In this document: piece after piece, positions 38,701-50,084 of the stretch
How the letters are laid out: every line of letters starts with the position of its first letter
How positions within the stretch are numbered: the first letter of the stretch is position 1
NCBI GenBank assembly: GCA_032209605.1
Contig: JASFXZ010000055.1
Span: 62,001 to 126,000 of the forward strand
DNA: 64,000 bases
Direction: 5' to 3'
DNA from: Mactromeris polynyma
Taxonomy: Eukaryota; Mollusca; Bivalvia; Venerida; Mactridae
Position numbers and translations under genes: made by a program
Notes under the pieces: model-generated
Databases searched by the model: none
What the model was told of the DNA's origin: nothing
Seen by the model: the letters and a program-made list of their open reading frames with translations, nothing else

Positions 38701-41700
38701 ACGTTAGGTCTCGTGAATTTGACATAATCTGGGTCCGGGATTATAACTCAGCACTCAGTATTTACACTCAGGATTGCAGAAATCTCAAAATTGCTTGGTG
38801 TAAGGAATACTCAGCAGTCTGCACTCCAATTTTCTGAGATTACTTTCTATGCAAACATTTATGAATGAAATATAAACAAAGAATATTTCCATGAACTAAT
38901 TCGTGTGCGAAATTCAATTAAATACGGTAGACGCAATTCAAATTGTTTCAATTTAGAATTTGCGATTTGGCTCCGAAAGTTGACAACATTATAAGTGATA
39001 AAGTATAATTTTACATCCATCTCGAGGAAACAACCAGGAAGTTATGGTGTGAATTGCGAAAGATTTCATTGTCAGCAAATTTCCGGACCAGCTCTGCTCA
39101 GCACGTGGTGTGGTCACGGAGGGAGGTCCCACGCTTATTGCACCATCAGTGGTCGTGATAACCACAACACTGAGGAGTGCCGTAATCGCTAGGGGTATAG
39201 AGCGGACACACTGCTATATCCAATTTGACTTTAACCTTAATAAACTTTATATAAGTTAAATTTACACGCAAATGACGTTAGGTCGCTGTGGAGTAGTGGT
39301 TAGCATAACGGAACGGCAATCCGTCGACCCGGGTTCGAATCCCACTAGCGCCATTGACCGAGTTTTCGTGTTCCTCAAAACATGACTTAATTTAAGTTAT
39401 ACTTCTGCCATATCAATCAATATTTGTTCTGCTTACAATGAATTGGACTAATGCAGTAAATCCCTTGACCGTTTTTTCGAGACTCGAATTTACTCTATAT
39501 AATTCAATGGTCGTTCAACTCAAAATTGTGTACAACTCGATATTGCGTAATGCGACCGCGTATTCAGATCCCGATCAATAATGACACATTTTCACTTCGA
39601 AAATACGACCACGTACAGTCCCGAAACGGGCAGGTTTTAGTCACCGACGAGGTTAACGAGAAAAATTTCTACGTACAAGCCGAATATTCTTGCCATTGGT
39701 TTTGTTAGAATTTTCATAATAAAACAGCTTGCGCAACACGTTTAAAACACTAGCCCCGCCTACAACGACAGTGCAGGCTGATTGGGCGGAGTCAATGTCT
39801 ATGCCGCGCCTCTACCTTCGCAGATGTAATACATTCCATTTAAATTTGCAATAACAAAATATAATGGATTGTTTAATTTTTTTTAGTGAATTTTGTGGGT
39901 CTGTCGAATATTGCTTTTATTGTTGTTTCAAGATAAGATATTTAACGCATATTGTCTAAATTGTTAATATTAGTTCTTCATGTATGTAATAGCCTACGTT
40001 TCATATGTAATCAATAATTCATAATGATTTATGGAAGGCCACATGGAAATAAGACGCGCTTTGTATTTGTAACAATTATGTTCTTATTTGTATCAATGTA
40101 AAGCTTACTGTATTTTGTGGTCACCTTCTGATTATCTGATTATGGCAATATAATGTTTGTGACTCACCAGTACATATAACCGAGAACATCTTTTTAATTT
40201 CAACGAGGAGCAATTTCCAGGGGGAATTTATTAACAACACAACTCACTAGATAAATCTTGAAATATACTATAGACCTACTTTCAGACGCAGTTGTTAACA
40301 CTATTATGTTCACCTGTTTATCATACAACATTGTCATGTATGCAATAATAAGAATAACCTCTCTACCATGATCAAAATGTTTTGTTTGAAAACATAACAC
40401 CATTGCAATAATTGTGTTCATCCCTTTGCTCAGGACGAAAAGACGCATAACTTTATACAAGTTTATTTTTGATTGTTTGGTAAATACTGAATACAGGACT
40501 AATATAGGACTAAATGAAAAGTCAACCACTCTGCGTCAAGGTTTGAAACGTCGTTCGGTTGAAGAGAATTGGGTAAGATTTCATTGTTTTACACACCGCT
40601 GATATGCAAATAGCAAAGCCGTTTTGGTACGGTCAATATTTAAATCTACATAGTAACGCCAGCATTTGTAAACACTGTAATACAGAAATGATAGAAAACA
40701 AATATCATTTTCTGTTAATTTGCTCAAAATTCTCTGATTTAAGATCAAAATATATAAAAAGAAAAGAAATGGGCAATGTCCACAAACCAGGCTTTCAACC
40801 AAGTTATTTGTAACCAATGCTCTATTTGTATAATGAATACATGATGAGCATCAATGCTGCAAAGGTGCCGTAGGTGATACATGCATACACACACTCACAC
40901 TTAGAAACCAAATTTCTATTTTTAATAATGGTGACCTTGACCTTTTACGGAACGAACATAAAAGCAATCCCAAGCGAGCTCTCAAAATGTTCTTGTTATA
41001 CACCAAGTTTGGTTTCAATATGATAAATCAGAAGTTATTCGCCGGAAACCAAATTGCTATTTTTAGTAACGCTGACATTGACCTTTGACTGAACGAGTCC
41101 AAAAGCAATCCCAAGCGAGCTCTCCACATGTACTTACTATACACCAAGCCTTGATGTCATTATGATCAACGAAACTAATATTTTGTATAATTGCTAGAAA
41201 ACATGTTACTATGTTTTAATGCAATAAATTATTTGTAGTTGTAGTTATTTGAATGACCTAATCTAACACTCTGACAAGTGATGTTAAGTAGCCGAGATAC
41301 TTACCATTGTAGTCCACTTAATTAACACACTTGGTATATAATAAGTATGCATCCTTTGTTTAATCAGAAAATAACAATTGAGCAGTTATTGAGTCACATC
41401 ATATATTGTTACAAGCTTGAGTATTAAATGGATATACATGTGTAATAGGTTTTATTACGTGACTGGCATCAACTCAAAACTATATGAAAAATACATGACT
41501 CAAGTTCGTTGTTTTCAGCGGCAGTAACATTTGTATTAAACTATTAAAGTTTAAATATTCGAATCCAGGAAATAAAATATGACAGCTTTATCAACAAAGC
41601 TTATTGTTTGAGGTCTGACATGAGGTGATCTTGAAAGGTGCCATAAAACAAGTAAATATATTTGAAATCAAATATATACATGTATGTATTATAAACACTA

Positions 41701-42782
41701 CATAGACAAACATTTACCTACATCAAAAACTTACTTGCATGGCTGATAATATTTAAATTATGTGCATAATGTTGCATAATCAAAGGGCCATAGCTGTAGT
41801 CTAACCAGAACTGCCTGATAATATGCGCTTCTCCTCTTTGTAATAAAGCTTCCCATACAGTTCTGTTGAATTCTTGTCAACAGTTTCTGGGAATTAGTCG
41901 GAGCAAGAATGGTACCATATGTACTATGTTGCATTATCAAAGGGCCATAACTCTGTGAAAAATAGTCCGACCACAACTGTGTGATAATATGAGCCTCTCC
42001 TCTTAATAGTGAAGCTTCCCATAAAGTTTTGTTGAATTCAAGTCAGTGGTTTCTGAAGAGTAGTCCGGGCAAGAATGGTACAATATATACTATGTTGCAT
42101 AATCAAAGGACCATAACTCTGTGAAAAATAGTCCGACCACAACCGTGTGATAATATGCGCATCTCCTCTTGGTAGTGAGGCTTCCCATAAAGTTTTGTTG
42201 AATTCAAGTCAGTGATTTCTGAGAAGTAGTCCGGACAAGAATGGTACCATATATACTATATGTTGCATAATCAAAGGGCCATTACTCCGACAAAAAATAG
42301 TCCGACCAAAACCATGTGATAATATGCGCATCTCCTCTTGGTAGTGAAGCTTTCCATAAAATTTTGTTGAATTCAAGTCAGTGATTTCTGAGAAGTAGTC
42401 CGGACAAGAAAAGAAGTGGGACGGACGGAAGGACGGACGAAGCGGCGACTATATGCTCCCCCTTCGGGAACGGGGTTCATAATAAACATGAATTATTAGT
42501 GGACATAAATCATTCTGAAAAAATTATAGCTTGAAATGCCTCCTGCAAAAGGCACGTTAACCAGACATGAGACTATACATACGTACATGTAATCAATTAC
42601 AAAAGTAAAATAATTTTACTCACGTTCCGAACGTATTTAAGTCCAAATATAGTTGCCTGTTGTTGTTTTAAATCAAAGTCACGCTGATTAACATGAATCA
42701 TATATTGTTTTCCATCAATTGGAATTACATAGAATAGCAATATATTAATAACACAATGCATAATCACTGATTTAGTCTCCAT
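26772..42782 (-). CDS. Divergent proprotein convertase/kexin-like serine protease (S8B), 12 exons
   Basis: Minus-strand exons: 42782-42624 (or an alternative first exon), 37734-37630, 35901-35773, 35044-34953, 34341-34253, 33523-33339, 31922-31704, 30766-30669, 29475-29372, 28212-28117, 27702-27415, 27052-26772. Phases match throughout: 1845 nt, 614 residues. Domains: signal peptide 1-24; short prodomain to ~88; subtilisin domain with Asp117 (VAVVDNGVNMKHPDL), His163 (SHGTKVAGLIAAKF), Asn268 (GSIFVISAGNND) and Ser342 (SGTSASAALASG), then LTWRDVQHLIV; P-domain about 426-537 (FLEHV, WGESSQGEWKLTIKDA, VYGT); Cys-rich linker; hydrophobic tail from about 587 (membrane or GPI anchor). Oddities: no RXKR maturation site seen, furin-type DDG is DNG, and the SWGP-EDD pocket loop is replaced. 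Exon 10 and the 27702 acceptor are least certain; an exon between 35902 and 37629 may be missed. Candidate AATAAA on the minus strand at 26589-26594. Confidence 0.8.
29697..29940. repeat. Palindromic MITE in a protease intron
   Basis: Left arm 'gaagccttgcgttcagttac-ggcgaacgatagcccgctcac' and right arm the near inverse 'gtgagcgactgttagcc-gtaactgaacgcagtgttaggctc', about 160 bp apart. A further 'actgaacgcaaggct' lies at about 30060. A 131-codon plus-strand ORF spanning it is a by-product. Confidence 0.65.
31010..31210 (+). pseudogene. LINE ORF2 C-terminal fragment
   Basis: A plus-strand frame contains ECPLYQEIRQ followed by IIKFIDLINSKNK, the zinc-knuckle and post-RT tail found at the C-terminus of the non-LTR element at 53.2 kb (LTCPLYVTLRNKY). 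It is short, has no start, and lies antisense in the intron between the Ser- and Asn-bearing protease exons. Confidence 0.6.
32257..32480 (+). repeat. Dispersed repeat, family A, diverged partial copy
   Basis: Shares 'ccccgggaagacaac', 'aacattaggca', 'aaggaatggtctggccgaccat' and 'taataggtcgaa' in order with family A copies at 26.1, 47.2 and 62.7 kb. More decayed, lying in a protease intron. Confidence 0.55.
33634..33850. repeat. Half of a foldback element
   Basis: Matches the left arm of the foldback element at 38.02 kb: 'gccaccagttaacatgataacg', 'ttaaccactta-atatcgcgata', 'ttatctagctgtctag', 'tgcccagaactgccacc-gttac'. The opposite arm is absent here. It sits in the intron following the catalytic-His exon. 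Confidence 0.7.
34064..34212. repeat. pogo/Tigger-type MITE (family B), copy 1
   Basis: A 149-bp element with CAGTAAAAC termini in inverted orientation and TA on both sides (34062-34063, 34213-34214). The interior matches, reverse-complemented, the element at 46217-46394 (shared 'gaggttgaataaagagc', 'cttgaa-attgtgtt-ttaatt'). Confidence 0.8.
34568..34797. repeat. MITE, same family as PORCN intron 2
   Basis: A 230-bp element beginning TGAGCGCCGCTGTACGATTT and ending with the inverse of TGAGCACTGCTATGGGATTT, i.e. inverted relative to the copy at 2609-2833. Paired GTGACGTCA/TGATGTCAC blocks near both ends. Confidence 0.8.
35155..35750. repeat. Long ATC/ATT trinucleotide-rich microsatellite
   Basis: Nearly 600 bp of interrupted (ATC)n and (ATT)n, in the intron between the protease exons at 34953-35044 and 35773-35901, ending about 25 bp from the latter. 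The long His/Ile/Asn-rich ORF on the plus strand (35317-35748) is a low-complexity artefact. Confidence 0.9.
38020..38612. repeat. Foldback transposon with ~230-bp inverted arms
   Basis: Left arm about 38059-38286 and right arm about 38382-38610 are reverse complements with scattered mismatches around a ~95-bp unique centre. Matching landmarks are 'gaattgtttc-t-ttaaccactta', 'attatctagct-tctag', 'tgcccag-actgccacc-gttacctttt' and 'acactaacgggttatct'. A half copy is at 33634-33850. No coding capacity. Confidence 0.88.
38995..39192 (+). pseudogene. Possible retroelement gag zinc-knuckle fragment
   Basis: A 65-codon ORF whose C-terminal part reads WCGHGGRSHAYC, then GRDNHNTEECRNR, resembling a Cys/His knuckle at the end of some LTR-retroelement gag proteins (C-x-H-N-x-x-x-C). 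Nothing else of a retroelement is recognisable next to it. Low-confidence relic. Confidence 0.25.
39281..39354 (+). tRNA. tRNA-like sequence, probable pseudogene or SINE head
   Basis: Contains an A-box-like TAGTGGTTAGCAT and a perfect B-box GGTTCGAATCC. A 5-bp anticodon stem (ACGGA/TCCGT) encloses a 7-base loop ACGGCAA, which would give anticodon GGC (Ala). The universal U33 is C and the acceptor stem (GGTCGCT / TAGCGCC) pairs only with a bulge, so it is probably not functional. Confidence 0.4.
39915..40135 (+). repeat. LINE 3' UTR, copy without hAT insertion
   Basis: Matches 48600-48804 plus 49643-49697, and 55750-55942 plus 56949-57003: 'aagatatttaacgcat', 'atggaaggccacatggaaataag', 'tgtaaagcttactgt-ttttgtggtcacc'. 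Here the two halves are continuous, giving an empty site for the element inserted in the other copies. The ATT tail present there is missing. Confidence 0.75.
40480..40815 (+). pseudogene. LINE ORF2 C-terminal zinc-knuckle fragment
   Basis: A plus-strand frame includes ICKHCNTEMIENKYHFLLIC and SDLRSKYIKRKE, the C-x-x-C...H...C knuckle typical of non-LTR retrotransposon ORF2 C-termini. Upstream RT is absent. Confidence 0.6.
40903..41170. repeat. Two ~141-bp degenerate tandem units
   Basis: Units start at 40903 and 41044, each with 'gaaaccaaatt-ctatttttaataa-g-tgac-ttgacctttta' then 'aaaagcaatcccaagcgagctct' then 'tatacaccaag'. No coding content. Confidence 0.75.
41760..42480. repeat. Four ~165-bp tandem units with GGACGGACGG tail
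   Basis: Units begin near 41768, 41929, 42091 and 42263 with 'gttgcataatcaaagggccataactctg', continuing 'tagtccgaccacaac-gtgtgataatatgcgc-tctcctctt'. The array ends in a GGACGG-rich run and 'gcgactatatgctcccccttcggga'. Lies just downstream of first exon A of the protease (minus strand). Confidence 0.8.
42624..42782 (-). CDS. Protease first exon, copy A
   Basis: A 53-codon exon from ATG (42782) ending at CGGAAC followed by donor GTGAGT, phase 0. It encodes a hydrophobic signal segment (SVIMHCVINILLFYVIPIDG) then KQYMIHVNQRDFDLKQQQ and FGLKYVRN, the opening strand-helix of a convertase prodomain. Phase 0 fits exon 2 at 37630-37734, which continues with VSSNVYLFEDVE. It is the intact copy nearest to exon 2. 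Copies B, C and D share flanking sequence, so this is a duplicated exon-plus-promoter unit. Confidence 0.7.
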
Positions 42783-43474
42783 TGTTTTAATTTATCCAAA
42801 AACACAACATAAACTATATCGATGTATAGTATATAACTAGTAGCTTAAACTGACAAAATCTATTTCAACATATCATGTATACAGCCTCATACAATGGGTT
42901 CCCGCTGACTCAGCTTCTACTCAGAAAAATCAAAATGTTGAAATGAACGCCGACGTTTAGCAGAGTAAAAGCTGAATGCTGATTGGAGAGTAGTAAGTAT
43001 TGATTATAACCTCGCTGATTGGACGGATTTCGGTGAGCGTTGCCCGCACACTGACATCCGTCGAATCAGCGGGCTATATGTTAAACGTCTATTTCGCATA
43101 AACAACGTTCATGAAGTTACGTGGACTAAGTCGTATATACAGTCTCGTGGCATGCCACTCGTTATCTATCATTTCCGTAGATTTGCAACTGCATTGTATA
43201 TCATTTTTAAATATAATTCTGCACCATAAAACACCCTTAATTTACCTTTATTTTATATTTTGTAACGTAACGCGTACGTCCTAAAACATAAAAAAATAAA
43301 CAATATTAAGATTAATTTTATAAGCGTACATAAATGTTATTGAAGACTGCGAGACGGGAAATGTCGCATACCAAGGGCACATACACCCCAAAAGCATAAC
43401 CAGACATGAACAATATACATACATAAAAGTACATTATTGTAATCAATTACAAATTTAAAAACCATTTTACTCAC

Positions 43475-43633
43475 GTTCCGAACGTATTTAAGTCCAAATC
43501 TAGTTGCCTGTTGTTGTATTAAATCAAAGTCGCGATGATTAACCTGAACCATATATTATTTTCCATCAATTGAAATTATATTGAATATCAAAATATTAGT
43601 AACACAAAGCATAATCACTGAATTAATCTCCAT
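43475..43633 (-). pseudogene. Protease first exon, copy B (premature stop)
   Basis: Same 53-codon layout, donor GTGAGT intact, but codon 26 is TAA (43556-43558) where the other three copies have CAA (Gln of GKQY). It would encode a truncated signal-peptide fragment only. Translation could restart at the Met two codons later, but that protein would lack the signal peptide. Confidence 0.75.
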
Positions 43634-44939
43634 TTTTTTAATTTATCTAAAATCGCTAATTAAACTACATGTATATGATAGATAGTATATATCCGCATCT
43701 CGGTACAATTTACACTATCAAAATCTATATAATATATAGATAACAGCTGATCTGTCGGCCTGTGGTAAAACAAAATTTGTTTTATTTTGGTAAAACAAAA
43801 CCAGTTTTATTTTTAAAATACTACCACTGTAAAGTCTATAAATACTCATACACCGGGTTACCACTATACTAAGTCATATCGGAACTAGAATAACCCTAAT
43901 TGATTGAAGAGGGCTTCTATACCGAACTTAATGCATTCGAAGATAGATGAAGACCTTTTGTATTTCAAAGAAAGATATGAACAAGAAGATTTCGATGTAA
44001 TTGTCGGAGAACTAAACGAAAACATATTAGTATCTGAATTAAATATAGAAATAAAATGGAAACAGAAGTGGGGGTTTTAGATTTATTACTGATTTTTACT
44101 GAACCTTTACTGATAGTTCCACATTTACAATATTTATCTCCCTTGATCTGAATAGTCGGCCATATCCTTAAAGTTCAAAGGGAATATAATGTAAATGATG
44201 ATAAATAATTAGATATACATAAAATAACTTATTCATTATTCTCATGTGGTTAGATGGCTCAGAAAATTGAAGAAAGAGTGGTTGACACATGCATATTTTT
44301 TGGTATTTTCTCAATTATCACATAGTTAAGAATTACTCCTGTAACTGCTTATCACCTTTGCCTATCAAAATGGCTGATGATTAAGAAATTGTAGATGTGG
44401 GAACTAGATTGTGTATACAGTTTGCATTCTATTAGTCAGAATATCTCGTCTAAAACTAATAAATTATTTTACGTTGTAACTTATTATGAAATAGCCATCG
44501 ATACTGTTAGTCATGGTGCTCTGTGGATTAAGTTTGTACAACCAAGCACCAGATGTCAAACCATATCAATGATACAATATATATATACATGTCTTAAGGT
44601 ACAATGATGTGTCAAAAGACTGTAATAAAATGGAGAACACGGATTTTTGCTTACGTAACGTTAGGCTTAAAACAAGATTGACCTCTTTCACATTTGATGT
44701 TTATTCTCTTTTTGAATGATATACATGTATATGATTCTGTCAATTTTATAACCCTAACGAAATTTGTATCAACTATATGTCTGTATGTGCGTTACTATTT
44801 GTGTATGCTATAGCGTTATGAACTACAAATCCAATAAGTCATCAAGCACAATTAGATAATATGGATGCTTATTCTTGTAAATGGGGATTCTTGTAAATGG
44901 GGATGAAAAAACGAAGGTATTAATTTTTTTTAAAACGCA

Positions 44940-45330
44940 ACTGATTTTAACTGGTATATAAATGTTAAAAGAATGAATATTCAACGGTTAATAAATTTTG
45001 GCATAAAGTTGACATGTATACTGGTTCTTTAGAACAGGCTGTTGAAAACTTTCAATGATCAAGCTAAGAAAGCCTAAAATCTGCTGTCCGTTAAGTATAG
45101 CAAACTTGTATGTTAAAACTAAGATACAACTGTTTTATTTAAATAACTCCGAATATACTGTATGGATGTGAAATCCGAGGCGTGTATAATTATTGTGAGG
45201 TAGATAAACTGTTGCATTCCAAATTTTGTACACGCATTCGTTTAAATGTCAGAGCGGTTGACGTTTTCATAGGAGAGAAGTAAACGAGACTCTATCTGTC
45301 GTACTTTTTGAGTTGTTATCGTCTCACGAA
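44940..45330 (+). pseudogene. Decayed LINE RT C-terminal region
   Basis: Scattered plus-strand matches across several frames to the post-RT region of the 53-54.7 kb element: MYTGSLEQAV, then 'gatcaagctaagaaagcc' (DQA-KA), then YGCE-R and EVDKL-H-KFC. Stops and frameshifts interrupt it. Confidence 0.5.
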
Positions 45331-46216
45331 TTCAAAACATACGGCCTGCAAACGAAGCAAAACTAATTTATCGTATCGATTGGTGTGCGAAAGATATTTT
45401 ACCAGCAATTCAGATAGCGGATGGTAATCCAGATAGTGGATAGAAAATATAGTATTGTAGACAGTTTCTTCCATCTTCGAGGAAATATCAATCATTAAAA
45501 TAAACATTAACAAATCACAACATGAAATCTCTCTCTTAAATGTTGTAAAGCTCACATTAAAATGTTTTAAACGTATAAAAACGTATCGCCGGGTATTTTG
45601 TGGTACAAAGATGCAATTATATGAGTCCGATAAAGACTGCTACACAACATATGTTTCTTAAATCATGTGATCAGTACACATCAAACACTATTTAGCGTTA
45701 TTTTTTGTATTTTTTGCATATCTTAATAATAGGTTTCAAACACAGGTGTTTGAAAATAACTATTTTAAATCTCTATATGGACTATTTTAGTATTTATTAT
45801 TCTTATTATAGTAAATAGTCCGTATACAACATTAAAATAGTTTGCTTCAAGTACCTGTGGTTTCAAAGATAAAAATATGCAAAATTTACGCAATGCACAG
45901 ATGTTCTGTTTTGTTCTTTTGAACCCGTCAACGTTTCTTGTTTCTATACACTTATATATCAAAAAGACGCAAACAATTTTTATGATAGAAAAGATAAGTT
46001 ATGAAAGTAGCATTTTGGTGCATTTGGAAATAATAAGGATACATATCATAATACAATTTGCATAAAATTTACTATCTATTATCGGATTAAAATAATTATA
46101 ATCAATAAATAAAGACAACAAAACTGATATTCAACAAATATATTATATTTTCAACAATTAAAGCACGCGTTGTAGAAATATATATAGTTTGTTACATGTT
46201 CAATGATTTTTGAAAA
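45331..46216. other. No gene recognised
   Basis: AT-rich DNA between a LINE relic and a MITE. Short ORFs on both strands lack motifs. Confidence 0.4.
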
Positions 46217-46394
46217 CAATAAAACCTCAATAATAAGACCATCCTTTCGACCGTTAAAAACTGGTCTTCTTATTGAGGTGGTCTTAATATTGAGGTTGAA
46301 TAAAGAGCAAAACAGTGAACATGTACTTGAAAATTGTGTTCTTAATTACGAGCTGGTCTTATTATTGAGGTGGTTTTTAGGTGAGGTTTTACTG
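46217..46394. repeat. pogo/Tigger-type MITE (family B), copy 2
   Basis: Left end CAATAAAACCTCAATAATAA, right end the inverse of CAGTAAAACCTC. Related in reverse complement to 34064-34212 along most of its length. The repeated 'gaggtggtctt' and 'ttattgaggt' motifs are internal inverted repeats. Confidence 0.8.
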
Positions 46395-47163
46395 TACATC
46401 AAAACACAATGACAGGACCATTGCGGGATTTTCACTAAACTTTCAGAGATATCAATAAAATAACTATTCATTAATGTTCATTTATGCGGTATTTACGAAC
46501 TTATATCTAATTTAAATTAAAGATAAGATTCAATGTATGATAAAATTGAACATTGACACCATGACACTGTGTCAAAACTAATAAAACTTTCGAATCGATG
46601 AAGGTGTAAGAAGGTAATACTACATGTATATTTATACCATAGTCGTATTAATTTGGTCAAGATATTTCTAGTACAAACATGATTTCCTCGAACATTAATC
46701 CTATTTTCATCCTACTTAATGTTGGGTCTGTTGGACCATCACAACTATAGTATAAATACAACGCACACGAAACGCATCGCGCAGAATTGAACGATAAAGT
46801 GTACAGTTAAGAAAAGCAGTTCGGGTGTAAGATATGGGATTAGCCATGAATGCCGTTCGTCTGTCATTAAACTCACCGAGTAATGTAATTTGGTGCACAT
46901 TATCAGAAACTCACCAATTGTTTGTTACCAAGGAAACGAGTATGCTCATTCTCCTATAATTTTGGTGGCAGAGTCTATCGCATGCGATTCTTTTTGACAC
47001 CAACATAAGTGATGAGCATAAAATACCATCAGGAATTTAGTGTGAAACTAGTCAGATATTCAACACTATCACTGGTATTTTCGGGTTCATCACGATATTA
47101 CTGATCGATACGAAAAATCGATTTTATATAAGATATGATCACGAAAACAAACAGACTTCTTGA

Positions 47164-47565
47164 AAGAGAGAGAATGAGTTGCTACAGGGAATGCCACATA
47201 CATAAGACAGTGTCTCTCCACACAGACCACCGGAAAACAACAATGCATACATTATAGGCATTTGAGTAGGCTCAAGGGTACATACGCAAGGGAATAGGGG
47301 CACAAGGAATGGCCCGGGCGACCATAAGGGATAACTAGGGGAAATAAAGAGGACAAAGAAGTGGGATTTAATGGATGGAAAACATCACAGGACAATTCAA
47401 GAAAACTGGCAACAACAGGCCGAACGTAGGGAGAAAATAACATAACCATTACATAAAGTGAAAGAAATGCACATGGGAAAGGTAACATTAACATACATTT
47501 AAATCACAAATATAAATAATAAATATACAGCGATTTACAGCCGTGGAACTGTCAGTAAAAATAAA
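47164..47565 (+). repeat. Dispersed repeat, family A, copy 2
   Basis: Diverged but collinear with 26111-26515 from 'agagagaatgagttgctacaggga' to 'gtggaactgtcagtaaaaata'. Unlike the two copies inside the segmental duplication it has no 22-bp minisatellite next to it. Confidence 0.75.
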
Positions 47566-47569
47566 GGTC

Positions 47570-48480
47570 ATGATCATTTATAACGATAATGGCAAACAAA
47601 ATCCAAATAACTATAGACCGATAGCGATTCTTACAACCATATCAAAATGTTCGAAAAACAACTCGCGAAGTACTTTTCTGAAACAAATATCATCCACAAA
47701 TATCAAACTGGTTTCAGAGAAAAAACATTCCTGTGAATCAGCTCTAATACATCTGGCAGAAAACTGGTTACAAGAAGTTGATGAAGGTTACGTGACCGGA
47801 TCAGTATCAATCGATTTAAGAAAGGCATTTGATCTGGACGATATCACGATCCTTCTTCATAAATATAAACTGTATAAATTCTTAAAAAATCTTGAAACTT
47901 TTGCAATTCGTATTTTTCAAACCGAACACTGGTAGTAAAACCTGGGATATCAACTACTATGTCAACTAAGATGGTTATTAAGAATGGAGTACCACAGGGT
48001 TCTTTATTAAGCCCTTCTATTCTTACTTATATATATGAATGGCATCGCTATAAATATTAATAAATATAGCATAGATCTATATGCAGACGACTAAACACTT
48101 AACGCTAGTGGCAAAGCAAAAATCGAAATTGAACGGAAACTAAACATTGTAACACAATGGTGTAAATTGAATAATATGGCTATAAATCCTGAGAAAACGA
48201 CATGCATGTTGATTGGGCCAAAACAAAGAATTAACCATATGGAAGATTTGTCTCTAAATTTAAATGATTTACCAATTAAAATGTTCATTAGAAAAGATTG
48301 ACATTTAAGCTGGTATGAACAAATACTAAACGTCACAAACCAACTTTATAACTGATGATATGAAATTATTATATTATAGCTCGTATATTATACCTATTTA
48401 AGATTATTGTTTCGTATGGGACAAGAGTAAACAATCAAATATTACGAAACTTACAATTCTTCAAAAAAGATCTGCCTAAA
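47570..48480 (+). pseudogene. LINE reverse transcriptase relic (unit C)
   Basis: Fragments of a CR1/Jockey-type reverse transcriptase in broken frames: NNYRPIAILTT near 47610, a HSCESALIHL block, DLRKAFDLDDITILL, a G-x-PQGS-LSP block near 47995, LYADD near 48080 followed directly by a stop, and KWCKLNNMAINPEKT-like thumb sequence. Multiple frameshifts and stops. Homologous to 55255-55640 from the LYADD region onward. Confidence 0.75.
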
Positions 48481-48804
48481 CGAACACCGTCTGCATAACT
48501 CTTTGATACCCTCCACGGGTTAACTTTGAATAGCAGACTCAAGTATCATACTGCAGTTTATCATTAAATGAAATGGCACAGGAGTATATAAATATATGTT
48601 GTTTCTTCAAGTCAAGATATTTAACGCATGTTGTCTTAACTGTTAATATTAGTTCTACATGTATGTAATATATGTTTCATATATAATCAATTCATTATAA
48701 CTTTAAGACGAAATTGTAACTCTCGTCAGTTTAACCTTTTTTATAATGATTTATGGAAGGCCACATGGAAATAAGACGTGCTTTGTATTTGTTATAATTA
48801 TATT

Positions 48805-49642
48805 CAGGGTTGGCAACCAATTACCCAGTGCGGGTTTTCCCAGCGGGAAAACCTGGAAAACCCGTCCCGGTCAATATCCTCTGAAGTGTGCAATACTGAA
48901 TACTACTGGGTAATAAACACAAACAGACTATTTAACTAAATCTTACTTGAAAAATATGTTTGGTAAAGGAAGATTTAACTTTAACTTAACATAAATGTAA
49001 CAATACATGTAAGATGAAGCTTTTATACTTACACATATATATGCATATAATTCTAAAATGATAATATTTCCATTTTGATTAGTTACATCAGAATCCTAAA
49101 GATTGGGAAAAGTCGGAATTCTTATTTCTTCATTCTATAAATTTGTCATATTGTCTATTTTTAACTCCATGGATTTCCATGTTTAAACTTTGTACACACT
49201 ATTTACACAAACACTTTTTATGAGTATCATCAATATACAATTGTTCAGATGTGGTATTTTCAGTCAATAGTTTACCATTCAATTTCGTCCTTACCCCTCA
49301 GCATTCTAAAACAAAACACGAGTTTGGTTGACTTCTCAATGCCAAGTCTATTTCTAAGTTTTGTCTGAGTGTTCCAAAAGTTTGTAAACCTCTGTAGACT
49401 TCTACTTAGTCATAATTACAAATGTATTATTATAAATACAAAAGGCGTTACATGGATTAAAAGCAGTAGAAGTGATTAGTTATTTAGTTACTGATGCAAA
49501 TTACATTACAAATGGTGCAAAATTCATTCTATATAGCCATTCACCCAGTATTACCCATTAAAACCCAGTAAAACCCGGGTTTTCCCAGTATTACACACTG
49601 GGATGGGTTTTATGAGTAAAACCCAGGTTTTTGCCAACCCTG
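48805..49642 (-). mobile_element. hAT-derived element in LINE 3' UTR (unit C)
   Basis: Ends CAGGGTTGGCAA (left) and TTGCCAACCCTG (right), a typical hAT terminus, with 'acccagt' and 'gggttttccc' subterminal repeats. A paralogous empty site at about 40090 proves insertion. Compared with the sister at 55943-56948 it lacks about 170 bp around 49378. Only traces of a minus-strand transposase C-terminus remain. Confidence 0.82.
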
Positions 49643-49740
49643 CCCTGGTTCTTATATGTATCAGTGTAAAGCTTACTGTCTTTTGTGGTCACCTTCTGAA
49701 AATAAAGCCATTATTATTAATATTATTATTATTACTTATT
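49643..49740 (+). repeat. LINE 3' end with ATT tail
   Basis: Continuation of the 3' UTR after the hAT insertion: 'tgtaaagcttactg', 'tggtcaccttctgaaaataaagcc', then an (ATT)n microsatellite tail, typical of CR1-like 3' ends. Confidence 0.65.
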
Positions 49741-50084
49741 GCATCAGTTTTAAATCACTAATTCATGTTAATAACCTTTCTACATATCAATTTATCTGAT
49801 TAAGACGATATAATGTTCGTGACTGACATGTACATATAACCAAGAAGTCGTCTTAATGTCAACGCCGGGCAATTTCCGGGGGGATTGATTAACAACACTG
49901 TGTATGTAATATGTTTCATACTGTGCACATAGCTGGCACTCAAAAACATTAAACAAATACGATGTCCAGAAAGTTCCTTCCTGATACTCATCCCGAAATA
50001 GCTGAAGCAACAAATATTCATGAACACTTTGTCACTAATAATTTACCATACACTGACCAAAAACTGTGTTAAATCAAATCACAG

